Assembly (NCBI RefSeq): GCF_000424585.1
Contig: NZ_AUKE01000007.1
Coordinates: 158,532-222,531 of the forward strand
Direction of reading: 5' to 3'
Length of the DNA: 64,000 nucleotides
From: Butyrivibrio sp. MC2013
Lineage (GTDB): Bacteria > Bacillota > Clostridia > Lachnospirales > Lachnospiraceae
The position numbers were made by a program, and so were the translations under genes. The stretch's first letter is position 1, and every line of letters begins with the position of its first letter. Of this stretch, positions 1 through 8,471 are shown in pieces. The notes under the pieces are model-generated. The model saw only the letters and a list, made by a program, of their open reading frames with translations, ran no database searches and was not told where the DNA came from.

Positions 1-286
1 TAAAAGCCTTCCAGGTAGCAGCCATTCTCTCCCAGTCAAATTCTTTTGGTATAATTGACACCTCTCTTGTAAATTCCTTGATATCCTTAAAGCTGGCCAG
101 AAATAGCCACAGCGCAGGAAAGAGGCTGACAATTGCCATAAAGAAGCATATAAGGGTGATGATAATAGCCCACGCTCTTACTGAAGGAGACTTTATATCA
201 TAGGAGCGGATAACACCGTCTTTTTTCTCAGCATATTTATTAAAAAAAACGGGTCTTTTTCTATTATTTATTTTCATATCCTTCAT
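1..286 (-). CDS. Carbohydrate ABC transporter permease, MalG type (runs off left edge)
   Basis: About 95 N-terminal codons are present and the rest lies outside the window. The product has a basic cytoplasmic start, one strong membrane segment at about residues 38-65, then the periplasmic 'SFKDIKEF' motif typical of MalG/UgpE-type inner-membrane permeases. Its ATG overlaps the stop of the upstream permease as ATGA, so the two are translationally coupled and form the permease pair of one importer with the binding protein at 1.4-2.9 kb. Substrate unknown; an oligosaccharide is likely from the neighbours. Confidence 0.85.
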   Translation of the reverse strand, partial: MKDMKINNRKRPVFFNKYAEKKDGVIRSYDIKSPSVRAWAIIITLICFFMAIVSLFPALWLFLASFKDIKEFTREVSIIPKEFDWERMAATWKAF

Positions 287-1224
287 CGCTTATCCTCCTT
301 ATCTCTGGTCAGGCTCATATATACTATGCTGAGGACTACAAGGAAGATACTGACCAGAACAGAAAGGGCTGCAGCCTTTGGAACGTTGTAATCCCTGGTA
401 AGATACCTGTACATGAGCATCATAAGGGATATGCTGGCATTGCCGGGGCCGCCATTCTTAAAGATCATAGGCTCATACATGATCTGGAACACAGATATCA
501 CCTGCAGGATGAGCATGGTCCTTGCAATGCTGAATATACTAGGGACAGTGATATGAGCTACCCTCTGCCAGATAGATGCACCGTCTATGGTAGCTGCTTC
601 GTAGAGGTCGGGGCTGATGCCGCTGATATTTGCCATATAGATAAGCGCTGTAGAGCCTGCGCTCTTCCAGGTCATTGTAATAATGATGAGAGGTATGGTG
701 AAATGGGCATTGTTTAGCCACTGTGATGGAGCGATTCCCAGCTTTCCCAGGAGTATATTGAGCACTCCTGTGTCACCCGGCATAAAGAAATAACTCCAGA
801 CCCATATGGTTGCCAAAGTAGGCATGATATTGGGAAAATAGACTCCTACCCTGAAGAGACTCTTGCCATGTACCGTCTCTGAGATGAGCACAGCCATGAT
901 AATAGGCACCAAAAAACCTATAACAAGAGACCAGAAGGTATAGGAAAAGGTATTCCTGAAAGCTGCCATAAAGTCAACATCACCAATAACAGCTTTGTAG
1001 TTATCAAGGCCTGCAAAGCCTGTAACTGTATAAAGCTTGGCGCTGCAAAATGAAAGCCTGATATTTTCTAAAAGCGGTTCCCATATATAGAAAGTAAAGA
1101 GGATCAGAGATGGCAGGATAAGGAGCCAACCAAATACATCTTTTCTTCTAAAACGGCTCTTTGACCTCATGGCAGTCTTCGGGGATGTATCTATATCCTT
1201 GTGTCTTGATATTGTAAAGTCCAT
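283..1224 (-). CDS. Carbohydrate ABC transporter permease, MalF/UgpA type
   Basis: Integral membrane subunit of a sugar importer. Six hydrophobic segments are visible, together with the permease EAA loop 'EAATIDGASIWQRVAHITVP', which contacts the ATPase. The start chosen is ATG at 1224, which has GAGG five to six bases upstream. In-frame ATGs at 1236 and 1293 would add 4 or 23 residues but have weaker sites. It lies between the binding-protein gene and the MalG-type gene, overlapping the latter by 4 bp. No ATPase gene is visible in the operon, as is common in Firmicutes, where a shared MsmK-type ATPase is used. Confidence 0.87.
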   Translation of the reverse strand: MDFTISRHKDIDTSPKTAMRSKSRFRRKDVFGWLLILPSLILFTFYIWEPLLENIRLSFCSAKLYTVTGFAGLDNYKAVIGDVDFMAAFRNTFSYTFWSLVIGFLVPIIMAVLISETVHGKSLFRVGVYFPNIMPTLATIWVWSYFFMPGDTGVLNILLGKLGIAPSQWLNNAHFTIPLIIITMTWKSAGSTALIYMANISGISPDLYEAATIDGASIWQRVAHITVPSIFSIARTMLILQVISVFQIMYEPMIFKNGGPGNASISLMMLMYRYLTRDYNVPKAAALSVLVSIFLVVLSIVYMSLTRDKEDKR

Positions 1225-1309
1225 ATTTTTCCTCATATGTAAATTTTTCTGTGGTGATAAGCTATCATAAGCGGCAGTTATGCTTTTAAACATCCACTTC
1301 CCTGTAAGA

Positions 1310-1343
1310 AAGGGCCGAAGCCTTGTATGCAGCCCCGGCCCTT
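1310..1343 (-). promoter_or_regulatory. Intercistronic hairpin between binding-protein and permease genes
   Basis: AAGGGCCG at 1310-1317 pairs with CGGCCCTT at 1336-1343 (8 bp, 18-nt loop). No T tract follows on the transcribed strand, so it is more likely a 3'-protecting stem that keeps binding-protein mRNA more abundant than permease mRNA than a full terminator. Confidence 0.5.
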
Positions 1344-1420
1344 GTATAGATCATATTGAATGGATAAGGTCCATGACATTTATCTCATGTCCTCATATCC
1401 TCTTCTTCCCGGATAGATGA

Positions 1421-2929
1421 TCAGTTGGCTGCACCAAAGGTGTCATCCAGGATCTTCTGATAATTGGCATCTGCCTGGTCCATAAGAGCCTGTACATCGC
1501 TGTCTTTGTCAGTAAGTACTGTCTGAAGGACCTTGGTCAGCTCAGCGTACATATCCTGTGTGGAGCCGGGCTCTTCAAGATGAAGTCCCTCACTTGATGC
1601 AGCTGCAAAATAGGTCTCATAGAGCTTCGGATCTACGTTGCCATACTCTTCAACAATGGCGGCCTCTGCATCCAGGACGTCCTGATTTACCCAGCAAGGG
1701 AATCTCTGAATAACAGGCACTCCATTAGCGACCTTGTTTTCTGCATCAGCCTTCATACCTGCAATGGAAGCCTCTGTAGCAACGGGAGCCTTGCCCATGA
1801 TCTCAAGGTAGTCCAGTGCTGCATTAATCTCTTCAGGTGTAGCATCCTTGGAGAACATATAAGGTGTGCCGCCGTATAATGAGAACTGTCCGCCGTCTGC
1901 TGCAGGAATAGCGCACATAGCAAGCTTGTCTACGGGAAGTCCGTTGACCTGAGTGGGCTGTGCTACTGCATCATTGGCACCTATATACATAGCAGCTCCG
2001 CCTGTGCCCAGCTGTGTAAAGCCTGTGCCCCAGTCTTCGGAAAGGGGATCGGCTGTCAGTACGTCATAGTCCCATTTGAGGCTCTTGACGAACTCCATAG
2101 CCTTGACTGCTTCAGGGCTGTTAAGGTCAGCTGTAAAGGTTCCATCAGCATTTTCTGTGCAGAGGGTAGCACCAAAGGCCCATGCGATATTGGAGAAGTG
2201 CCAGCCGCCTGCTGCATCCTTGGCCAGAAGACACAGACCTGCAGAGCCTGTAGCATCCTTGATCTTCTTTGCTGTCTCTGCAAGCTCATCCCACGTTTTT
2301 GGTACAATAGGATATCCTTCATCATCTACAAGGCCTGCTTCCTCAAAGAGTTCCATGTTGAGCATGAGGCCCAGAGCATATCCGTCACGGGGAATACCAT
2401 ATACACGGCCATTCTCATCAGAAAGGAGCTCTCTGATAGAAGGATTCATGGCATCCAGCCAGCCTCTTGCTGCAAGCTCATCTGTGATATCAGCAATAGC
2501 GCCTGCATTTATGAGCTTCTGAGGCTCTGTAAACCAGCTCTCAAATATGGTAGGGCAGTTGCCGGATTCTACCATAGGCATAAAGGTATCTGTAGAATAC
2601 TTGTAATAAGCAGGAACAACAGTCACGCCCGGATGAAGCTCCTTCATGGTCTCCACATAGCCTTCGTGTACAGCGATATCATCTGTAAGTGTGTCCTCAG
2701 GCCAGATTCCAAGAGTAATGGTAACTTCTTTTTCTGCACTATCTGATGTAGGAGCTGCCTCCTCCTGCGTCTTCTCATCACCGGCATCCTCTGCCTTATC
2801 TGCAGCAGGTGCAGGTTCTGATGACTCTTCAAGCTGGGTGCTTTCCGGTGCCTCACTGTTACCACATGCTGTGACAGCTGCCAAAGTCATTGTTGATAAT
2901 AACAGGATACTGAGCAGTTTCTTTTTCAT
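1421..2929 (-). CDS. Extracellular sugar-binding lipoprotein (family 1 solute-binding protein)
   Basis: Captures the sugar outside the membrane for the two permeases downstream. The N-terminus is a lipoprotein signal: MKKK, a hydrophobic core, and 'VTAC' with the lipidated Cys at residue 22, followed by an acidic Ser/Glu/Ala linker of about 45 residues. The mature part has the periplasmic-binding fold of family 1 (for example 'AMYIGANDAVAQ', 'GGTPYMFSKDAT'). The ATG at 2929 has an AGGGGG ribosome site; the open frame continues 18 codons upstream, but that part overlaps the control region. About 502 aa, longer than MalE because of the linker. Confidence 0.88.
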   Translation of the reverse strand: MKKKLLSILLLSTMTLAAVTACGNSEAPESTQLEESSEPAPAADKAEDAGDEKTQEEAAPTSDSAEKEVTITLGIWPEDTLTDDIAVHEGYVETMKELHPGVTVVPAYYKYSTDTFMPMVESGNCPTIFESWFTEPQKLINAGAIADITDELAARGWLDAMNPSIRELLSDENGRVYGIPRDGYALGLMLNMELFEEAGLVDDEGYPIVPKTWDELAETAKKIKDATGSAGLCLLAKDAAGGWHFSNIAWAFGATLCTENADGTFTADLNSPEAVKAMEFVKSLKWDYDVLTADPLSEDWGTGFTQLGTGGAAMYIGANDAVAQPTQVNGLPVDKLAMCAIPAADGGQFSLYGGTPYMFSKDATPEEINAALDYLEIMGKAPVATEASIAGMKADAENKVANGVPVIQRFPCWVNQDVLDAEAAIVEEYGNVDPKLYETYFAAASSEGLHLEEPGSTQDMYAELTKVLQTVLTDKDSDVQALMDQADANYQKILDDTFGAAN

Positions 2930-2951
2930 AACTTGGACCCCCTTCATTTTG

Positions 2952-3054
2952 GTTGAACGTTCAACGAAACAAGCAAAGATCAAATATGTATATCAAGTTT
3001 TAGATGGGATATTCTCTTTGTTCCTCCCGCTGACGTTTACGTTTTACGTTAAAC
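2952..3054 (-). promoter_or_regulatory. Probable operator region upstream of the binding-protein gene
   Basis: Immediately upstream of the ribosome site is a perfect 14-bp palindrome, GTTGAACGTTCAAC (2952-2965). About 70 bp further upstream is an imperfect dyad with arms GTTTA and TAAAC (3035-3054) and repeated ACGTTT/ACGTTA words. Both resemble sites for LacI- or GntR-type sugar regulators. No regulator for this operon is in the window, so the binding protein is unknown. Confidence 0.4.
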
Positions 3055-3092
3055 TAATCGTAACATCAGTGAAGAAAGAGGGTCAACAAAAT

Positions 3093-3133
3093 AGACCTTT
3101 ACGGTTTTCACAAATATCCTGCCGTAAAGGTCT
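3093..3133 (-). terminator. Rho-independent terminator of the Lpl/GH31 operon
   Basis: Perfect 12-bp inverted repeat AGACCTTTACGG / CCGTAAAGGTCT with a 17-nt loop, followed on the minus strand by ATTTTG. It lies 55 bp after the stop of the oxidoreductase gene and closes the operon that starts near 12 kb. Confidence 0.8.
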
Positions 3134-3188
3134 CTTGTAAGCCATAAAATATTGTTGCATTTTCACAAGTGACAAGGTTATGCAAAAC

Positions 3189-4442
3189 CTAACCTTGTAA
3201 ACCTGCAGTAAAACTGCCCATTTCCACAACGCCCCCGCCACGCCTTGACTCTTCTGCTGCAAATGCCATAAGGTGGCTGTCAATGGACTCTTCTATTCCG
3301 GAGAGAGCTTTGGTTTTTCCTCCTGATATCATGCTGACAAAGTCCCTTGTCAGGCCATAGTCACCGCCTCCGTGAAAGCCCTCTTCACTGACCACATTGA
3401 TCATGCGGCTCTGACCTGTGTATAGAGCATTGGATGAATAATGTGTGACAATGATCTCCTCTGTGAGATCATCACCATATATCTCACCATCCTCGCACAT
3501 CACCCTGATCACTCTGTGCATCTTATCTGTAAGTCCTGTAAGGTGAAAGGATGCCGTTACTCCGTTTTCAAAGAGGATATTGGTCACCTGATGATCGCAT
3601 ACATTGTTATCACATCTGTACACACATCTGCCATAGGGGCTGGTCTTTAGAGCCTCCTTTAGCCCTTCCTCACTCTGATCATGGCATATCACTTCAGAAG
3701 GCCAGCCTCCGCGCACAGGAAGATATGCTTTGACAGCATCAAAACGGCAGTTGTCACTTACAGGACAATCACAGCACCTCTCAGTGCTCCCTTCAGGAGC
3801 ATTCTTTTTTCTAAAATATGTAAGATCACCAAAGGAGGATATCTTTGAAGCTCTGCTTCCTGTAAGCCATAGAAGTATATCCATATCATGGCAGGATTTC
3901 TGAAGTATGATGGGACTGGATTCATTAGAATTTCTCCAGTTGCCCCTGACAAAGGAATGAGCCATATGGAAATTGCCTATATTCTCGGTATGCTCTATTG
4001 TCACTATGCGGCCCAGTTCGCCTGAATCTATGATGCTTTTGATAGTGGCAAAAAAGTTGGTATAGCGAAGGACATGGCAGACCATGATGCGTCTGCAGGT
4101 CTTCCTCGCAGTCCTTAATATATCCAGGCATTCTGCAGGATCAGGAGATATAGGTTTCTCCAGAAGGATATCGTAGCCTGCCTTCAGGCAGCTGATAGTC
4201 TCCTTGTAATGATCCCTGTCCATAGTAGATATGATGACTCCGTCCAGCTCCATATGAGCATTTAGAAATTTATCAATATCATCAAATAGAAATTTATCAT
4301 CCAGGCCATATCTGTCTGCTGCTATAGAGAGCTTTTCACCGGATATATCCACCACAGCTCCTATCTCCACTCCCATTTTGTCCTTCATATAGCCTGCATA
4401 TATATTGCCGCGCTGTCCGGCGCCTATTAATGCTACTCTCAT
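3189..4442 (-). CDS. Gfo/Idh/MocA family NAD(P)-dependent oxidoreductase
   Basis: 417 aa, cytoplasmic. The N-terminal Rossmann motif is VALIGAGQRG, and the family 'EKP' substrate motif occurs in 'DILLEKPISPDP'. The C-terminal half holds the alpha/beta substrate domain with 'SCHDMDILLWL'. A Cys cluster 'CCDCPVSDNC' near residue 225 and more Cys around 275 suggest a metal-stabilised insertion. Last gene of the Lpl/GH31 operon, 23 bp after the GNAT gene; start ATG with a GGGGGGT ribosome site. GH109 glycosidases share this fold, so glycosidase activity cannot be excluded; a sugar dehydrogenase is the default reading. Confidence 0.82.
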   Translation of the reverse strand: MRVALIGAGQRGNIYAGYMKDKMGVEIGAVVDISGEKLSIAADRYGLDDKFLFDDIDKFLNAHMELDGVIISTMDRDHYKETISCLKAGYDILLEKPISPDPAECLDILRTARKTCRRIMVCHVLRYTNFFATIKSIIDSGELGRIVTIEHTENIGNFHMAHSFVRGNWRNSNESSPIILQKSCHDMDILLWLTGSRASKISSFGDLTYFRKKNAPEGSTERCCDCPVSDNCRFDAVKAYLPVRGGWPSEVICHDQSEEGLKEALKTSPYGRCVYRCDNNVCDHQVTNILFENGVTASFHLTGLTDKMHRVIRVMCEDGEIYGDDLTEEIIVTHYSSNALYTGQSRMINVVSEEGFHGGGDYGLTRDFVSMISGGKTKALSGIEESIDSHLMAFAAEESRRGGGVVEMGSFTAGLQG

Positions 4443-4465
4443 ATCTACCCCCCGCCCGCAACTCT

Positions 4466-5857
4466 TTAGACATTTATCATTTCCAGCTGCTCTATCTTTA
4501 TACCGGCATTTCTGACTACTGCCCTGTATTCTCTGATATGATCTTCCTTGAGATAGGGATACCTGTGACTGATACCCTGTACATCATCCCTTAGAACTAT
4601 CATAGATGTAGTATGGAAATCATAGCCCCTGCGCATGATAGTAAGTGCATTTCTCTGAAGAGACGTGAGCTTGTCCTTATCTGCCTCCGCTACTGCATCC
4701 TCATCTATATAAGGTAGATGATCATCAGTGTATGATACATAAGCTGCTATCCCCAGTTCCTTTATGAGCATCTCCGAACCTGCTCCTATGGGATAGCAAT
4801 AGAATCTCCTCTGCATGGATACTATATTGGTATCCTTATCAAGAAGAAGTGAGAGCATGGGATCATAGAGCCAGCTCTCGCTCCAAAAGCCCTTTATATC
4901 CAGCTCCGGAAAATACCTGTCATAAAATTCCAAAGCCAGGTTCATGGATTTCTCAAGGCGCCTTGGATTATAGCCCTCACCCGAAGGAATATGAAAAGCA
5001 AGGAGCAGGTCTCCCCTGTTCAGAGCAGGTTCATAATCCTTCTTAGGCAGGCTCATCTGTCTGCGGGATATGATACCGCAGGGATTGATGATATTGCCGC
5101 AATATGCAGCAGCATCCTCTGAATATGATGTGGTAAAAGAACCTTCTCCCGGGCTTTGACTACATGATATGTACTCAGAACTATCGGATATGTCATAGCC
5201 CGGCTCACAGGGCTGCCCCTGGACAGTTACTGTATAGCCACCGTCATAAAGGCCTATTACCCTGTCATTTATCCTGTTCCTGTATAGTCTGAATGGGTCT
5301 CCAAAGGTATATGGTGTAAAATAAAACCTGTCAAATAGAAATATAGTGGAAGCATAGAAATTTTTGTCCCAATTAAAATCCAGGACCTCACAGCTTCCTG
5401 TTTCCTTATACTGCTGCACCTGAGGTCCTATCCTGTGATAAGGCATGGCTTCATATATCTCTCTTGGGACTTTTCTGTCTTCAAGAGCCTTTCTCCCTAC
5501 AGATATACAGGAGAGGAGGAGAAGGAATTTCCTCACATCAGGACAGTTAGAAGGATAATCAAAATCAAAATGCAGATAGAAATCCCCGTCTATTCCCTTC
5601 TTGTATCTACAGATATCCCATCTAAGGAAATTAAAGAGTGCCAAAAGCTCCGTATCAGCTTCAATCTCATCAAGTCCTGTATACAAGCGTCTTGCAAGCT
5701 TATCCGGAACATCATATGCATCAGTAATAGAAGCAATAAGCCCTCTGTCTATTAGAGGTCCCTGCTCTTTTTCCACTTCATTTTCTATTTTTATATAGAT
5801 TGAATATGCCTTTTTGATTTCGTCAAATCCCTTACAAGCAGTGATCAGTTCAAGCAT
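4466..5857 (-). CDS. Acyltransferase-domain protein (GNAT-like, NAT_N / GNAT_C architecture)
   Basis: 463 aa, no signal peptide. I recognise the two-part architecture found in Firmicutes sugar loci: an all-helical N-terminal half and a C-terminal GNAT-like half containing 'HIPSGEGYNPRRLEKSMNLA' and 'GFWSESWLYDPMLS'. The family is assigned to acyltransferases by fold; the acceptor is unknown. Its start overlaps the kinase gene by 13 bp, so it is translated with it. Given the sugar operon, acyl transfer to or from a sugar is a fair guess, but this is inference. Confidence 0.65.
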   Translation of the reverse strand: MLELITACKGFDEIKKAYSIYIKIENEVEKEQGPLIDRGLIASITDAYDVPDKLARRLYTGLDEIEADTELLALFNFLRWDICRYKKGIDGDFYLHFDFDYPSNCPDVRKFLLLLSCISVGRKALEDRKVPREIYEAMPYHRIGPQVQQYKETGSCEVLDFNWDKNFYASTIFLFDRFYFTPYTFGDPFRLYRNRINDRVIGLYDGGYTVTVQGQPCEPGYDISDSSEYISCSQSPGEGSFTTSYSEDAAAYCGNIINPCGIISRRQMSLPKKDYEPALNRGDLLLAFHIPSGEGYNPRRLEKSMNLALEFYDRYFPELDIKGFWSESWLYDPMLSLLLDKDTNIVSMQRRFYCYPIGAGSEMLIKELGIAAYVSYTDDHLPYIDEDAVAEADKDKLTSLQRNALTIMRRGYDFHTTSMIVLRDDVQGISHRYPYLKEDHIREYRAVVRNAGIKIEQLEMINV

Positions 5858-6963
5858 ACAAGTCCTCGCTTATTATTGCAGTCATCTACTATCATCTTCA
5901 TCTCATCACGTTTATCTTCCATATCCATGGCCAGTTTGAACTGGTTACGGGCTCTGCAGAGATTATGTCCTGCCCGGGCCGTCTTGAAATACACATCTCC
6001 ATTTAAATGATCTGTCAAAAAGCGCATGCCGCATTCCATGGTCATATTCCAGGCTCCATAGGAGAGGTTATCTATCTCAGCCCGGGTTAGACTGTCCTCA
6101 GCACCCTTAATAAAGCCCTGTACATAGAGCCTATACAGTTCCAGATCCAGGCCTACTTTGGACAGATCCATCTCGTCTTCATCTGCGGTATTGGCACCAA
6201 AACGTATGGAATCACCAAAATCATATATAGACAGGCCCGGCATCACAGTATCCAGATCAATGATACATATGCCCCTGCCGGTCTCCGGATCCATCATTAT
6301 ATTATTTAGCTTGGTATCATTATGAGTTACGCGAAGGGGAAGCTCTCCATTTTTACGCAGCAGTTCTCCCCTGGACATCATTTCGCGTCTATTCCTTACA
6401 AATGCTATCTCCTGCATAGCAGAGGCTGCTCTTCCTGCTATATCCATAGAGACGGCCTTTTCAAAGTCCAGGTATCTTTTAACGGTATTATGAAAATCAG
6501 GAATAGTTTCTATAAGAGAATCAGCAGGAAAATCACTTAGCTGTCTTTGAAAATGTCCAAAACTAACCGCGCTTTCATAAAAATCCCTGGGATTGTCTAC
6601 TTTCTCAAGACACACCGCATTTTCTATATAGAGATAGATGCGCCAGTAGCTGCCATCCTCATCCCTGTAACAGGGACGACCATCCCTGGTCCTTATCACC
6701 GTGAGAGTCTCTCTTAGGGGATCTATTGCAGTAGCCCTGATATGCTCTGTTACCTTCAGGATATTATCCATAAGGCCAATGGGGTCTGTGAAAATATCAG
6801 TATTGATACGCTGAAGGATCAACCTGTTAAATCTGCCACTTCTCAGCTGCAGAAGATATGTATCATTAATATGTCCGTGACCGTGGCGGGTCACGGACAG
6901 GATATTATCCTTATCACATCCCTCAAATGCAGCAGCAGCCCTTATTAGCTTTTGTCTGTCCAT
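5845..6963 (-). CDS. NahK-like sugar 1-kinase (aminoglycoside-phosphotransferase fold)
   Basis: 372 aa, close to the usual length of bifidobacterial N-acetylhexosamine 1-kinase. The catalytic loop is 'THNDTKLNNIM' and the metal-binding segment 'IDLDTVMPG', both matching NahK. The N-terminal 'RHGHGHINDTYLL' is the nucleotide-binding region. NahK makes GlcNAc-1-P or GalNAc-1-P from the free amino sugar. It overlaps the GH31 gene by 19 bp, suggesting the kinase phosphorylates the sugar the glycosidase releases. Exact sugar specificity cannot be read from the sequence. Confidence 0.75.
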   Translation of the reverse strand: MDRQKLIRAAAAFEGCDKDNILSVTRHGHGHINDTYLLQLRSGRFNRLILQRINTDIFTDPIGLMDNILKVTEHIRATAIDPLRETLTVIRTRDGRPCYRDEDGSYWRIYLYIENAVCLEKVDNPRDFYESAVSFGHFQRQLSDFPADSLIETIPDFHNTVKRYLDFEKAVSMDIAGRAASAMQEIAFVRNRREMMSRGELLRKNGELPLRVTHNDTKLNNIMMDPETGRGICIIDLDTVMPGLSIYDFGDSIRFGANTADEDEMDLSKVGLDLELYRLYVQGFIKGAEDSLTRAEIDNLSYGAWNMTMECGMRFLTDHLNGDVYFKTARAGHNLCRARNQFKLAMDMEDKRDEMKMIVDDCNNKRGLVCLN

Positions 6964-8471
6964 GTCTTCAACCTTAAGAGGATAAGAGGCTCCTCTCCTT
7001 CATCCAACCACCTATAATCTCCTGTTCCGGTTATTACTTGTCCATTTCTGATCCAGTCACCTTTAGGAAGAAATACATTTCTTCCCCTGGCTCCCTTTTC
7101 ATAAATAGGTGCTACCAGATATCTGTCACCCAGCATAAACTGGTCTATGACCGTGTCGCAGCCCTCACCGGGAAATTCATAGGCCATATAACGGATAATG
7201 GGTTCTCCCGTGCTGCCGGCAGCTGTGACCAGCTCCATTATGTAGTCATTCATGCTCTCTCTTAGTCTGATGCAAGAGAGTATCTTGTCATAATTCTTAC
7301 TTGACAGCAGTCTGTAGGGAGCTGCTGAGAACTGCATCGCAGGCATCAGACAGGCGATCTCGCAGTGTCTGACAAAGAGCTCTTCGTCAAATCTGCTGCC
7401 CAGAGCTTCATGGAAATTCACATACTCTCCTCCGCCTATCATGTCAGGACAGCTAAAGGGATGTCCTGTAAGACCCTGTAAGAGGGAATCAGGCATCAAG
7501 CCTCCTATGCCTTCAGTATTCCATGAATGCTGCTTATCACAGAGCCTTTGTAATACAGGCGCTCCGCCTGCCAGGTAAGTAACCCTGTATTCATTATAAG
7601 GATATTTTTCTCCGAATCGTTCCCACAGGATAGACTGCTCATTAGGACTGGTATTAGCAAAAGTCTGATTAGGGGCTTCGTAAAAGAAGCTATCCCCTGC
7701 ATCAAACTTAAAGCCGTCCACGCCCATATCAGTGAGAGCATCAAGCTGAGAGGAAAGCCAGCTTACTGCCTTAGGGTTGGACATATCAAGGACTGCGGAG
7801 AAACCATTCCACCAGTGGACAATGTATGGTTCACCCTTTTCATCCCGAATAAGTATCCCCTTTGCCAGAGCTTCTCTGTATTTTACAGTGTCTGCGCTGA
7901 TAAATGGGCAGAGCCAGAGCATGACCTTAAAGCCCCTTGAATGAAGAGAAGCTATCATAGCCTTCGGATCAGGGAATCTGCCCGTATGAAAGGACCAGTT
8001 GCCATAATATTCACTCCAGCCGTCATCTATCATCAGGACTCCGGGAGGCATGCCATTTTCAAGGATCCCATCAGCATAAGACAGAATATCTTTCTGATTC
8101 TGATCAAAGGTAAGCTCTATCCAGGTATTATATATAGGATTTTTAAAGAGCTCCGGTGCGGGAGTTCCCCCTCTAAAGGGGAACTCCTTTTCCATAGCTT
8201 TTAGATATCCGCGCCTTAGATCTCCATAGCATTCGCTAATAAAACAGTCATCATCTATTTCTATTACCCCTTCCGAAAAGGAGATCATAAAGCCTTCTTT
8301 TTTCCAGATATAACGCCCTTTAGTGGATATAAAGAGGGGCATTGCCTGATTGGGAGTACGATTAACTCTGGTGTCGATCACTATATTGCTATCATGGGAC
8401 AGAGGCATTTTACTGCCGTTTTTGACAGGGCCTCCATACCAGTACTCGTCCTTTGGGAATTCTATTCTCAT
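6945..8471 (-). CDS. Glycoside hydrolase family 31 (alpha-glycosidase), cytoplasmic
   Basis: 508 aa TIM-barrel enzyme without signal peptide. The nucleophile is Asp257 in 'DGFKFDAGD'; the probable acid/base is Asp343 in 'GHPFSCPDMIGGGEY'; 'MIDDGWSEYYGNW' and 'KVMLWLCPFIS' are typical GH31 strands. It is shorter than most GH31 proteins because the N- and C-terminal beta domains are compact. Its ATG overlaps the stop of the binding-protein gene (TAATG). GH31 includes alpha-glucosidases, xylosidases, galactosidases and alpha-N-acetylgalactosaminidases. The NahK-like kinase next door makes an amino-sugar substrate worth testing. Confidence 0.88.
   Translation of the reverse strand: MRIEFPKDEYWYGGPVKNGSKMPLSHDSNIVIDTRVNRTPNQAMPLFISTKGRYIWKKEGFMISFSEGVIEIDDDCFISECYGDLRRGYLKAMEKEFPFRGGTPAPELFKNPIYNTWIELTFDQNQKDILSYADGILENGMPPGVLMIDDGWSEYYGNWSFHTGRFPDPKAMIASLHSRGFKVMLWLCPFISADTVKYREALAKGILIRDEKGEPYIVHWWNGFSAVLDMSNPKAVSWLSSQLDALTDMGVDGFKFDAGDSFFYEAPNQTFANTSPNEQSILWERFGEKYPYNEYRVTYLAGGAPVLQRLCDKQHSWNTEGIGGLMPDSLLQGLTGHPFSCPDMIGGGEYVNFHEALGSRFDEELFVRHCEIACLMPAMQFSAAPYRLLSSKNYDKILSCIRLRESMNDYIMELVTAAGSTGEPIIRYMAYEFPGEGCDTVIDQFMLGDRYLVAPIYEKGARGRNVFLPKGDWIRNGQVITGTGDYRWLDEGEEPLILLRLKTWTDKS

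Noticed and set aside
2076..2746. Long open frames on the plus strand opposite the binding-protein gene
   Set aside because: They mirror the minus-strand gene, have no ribosome sites and no recognisable protein features.
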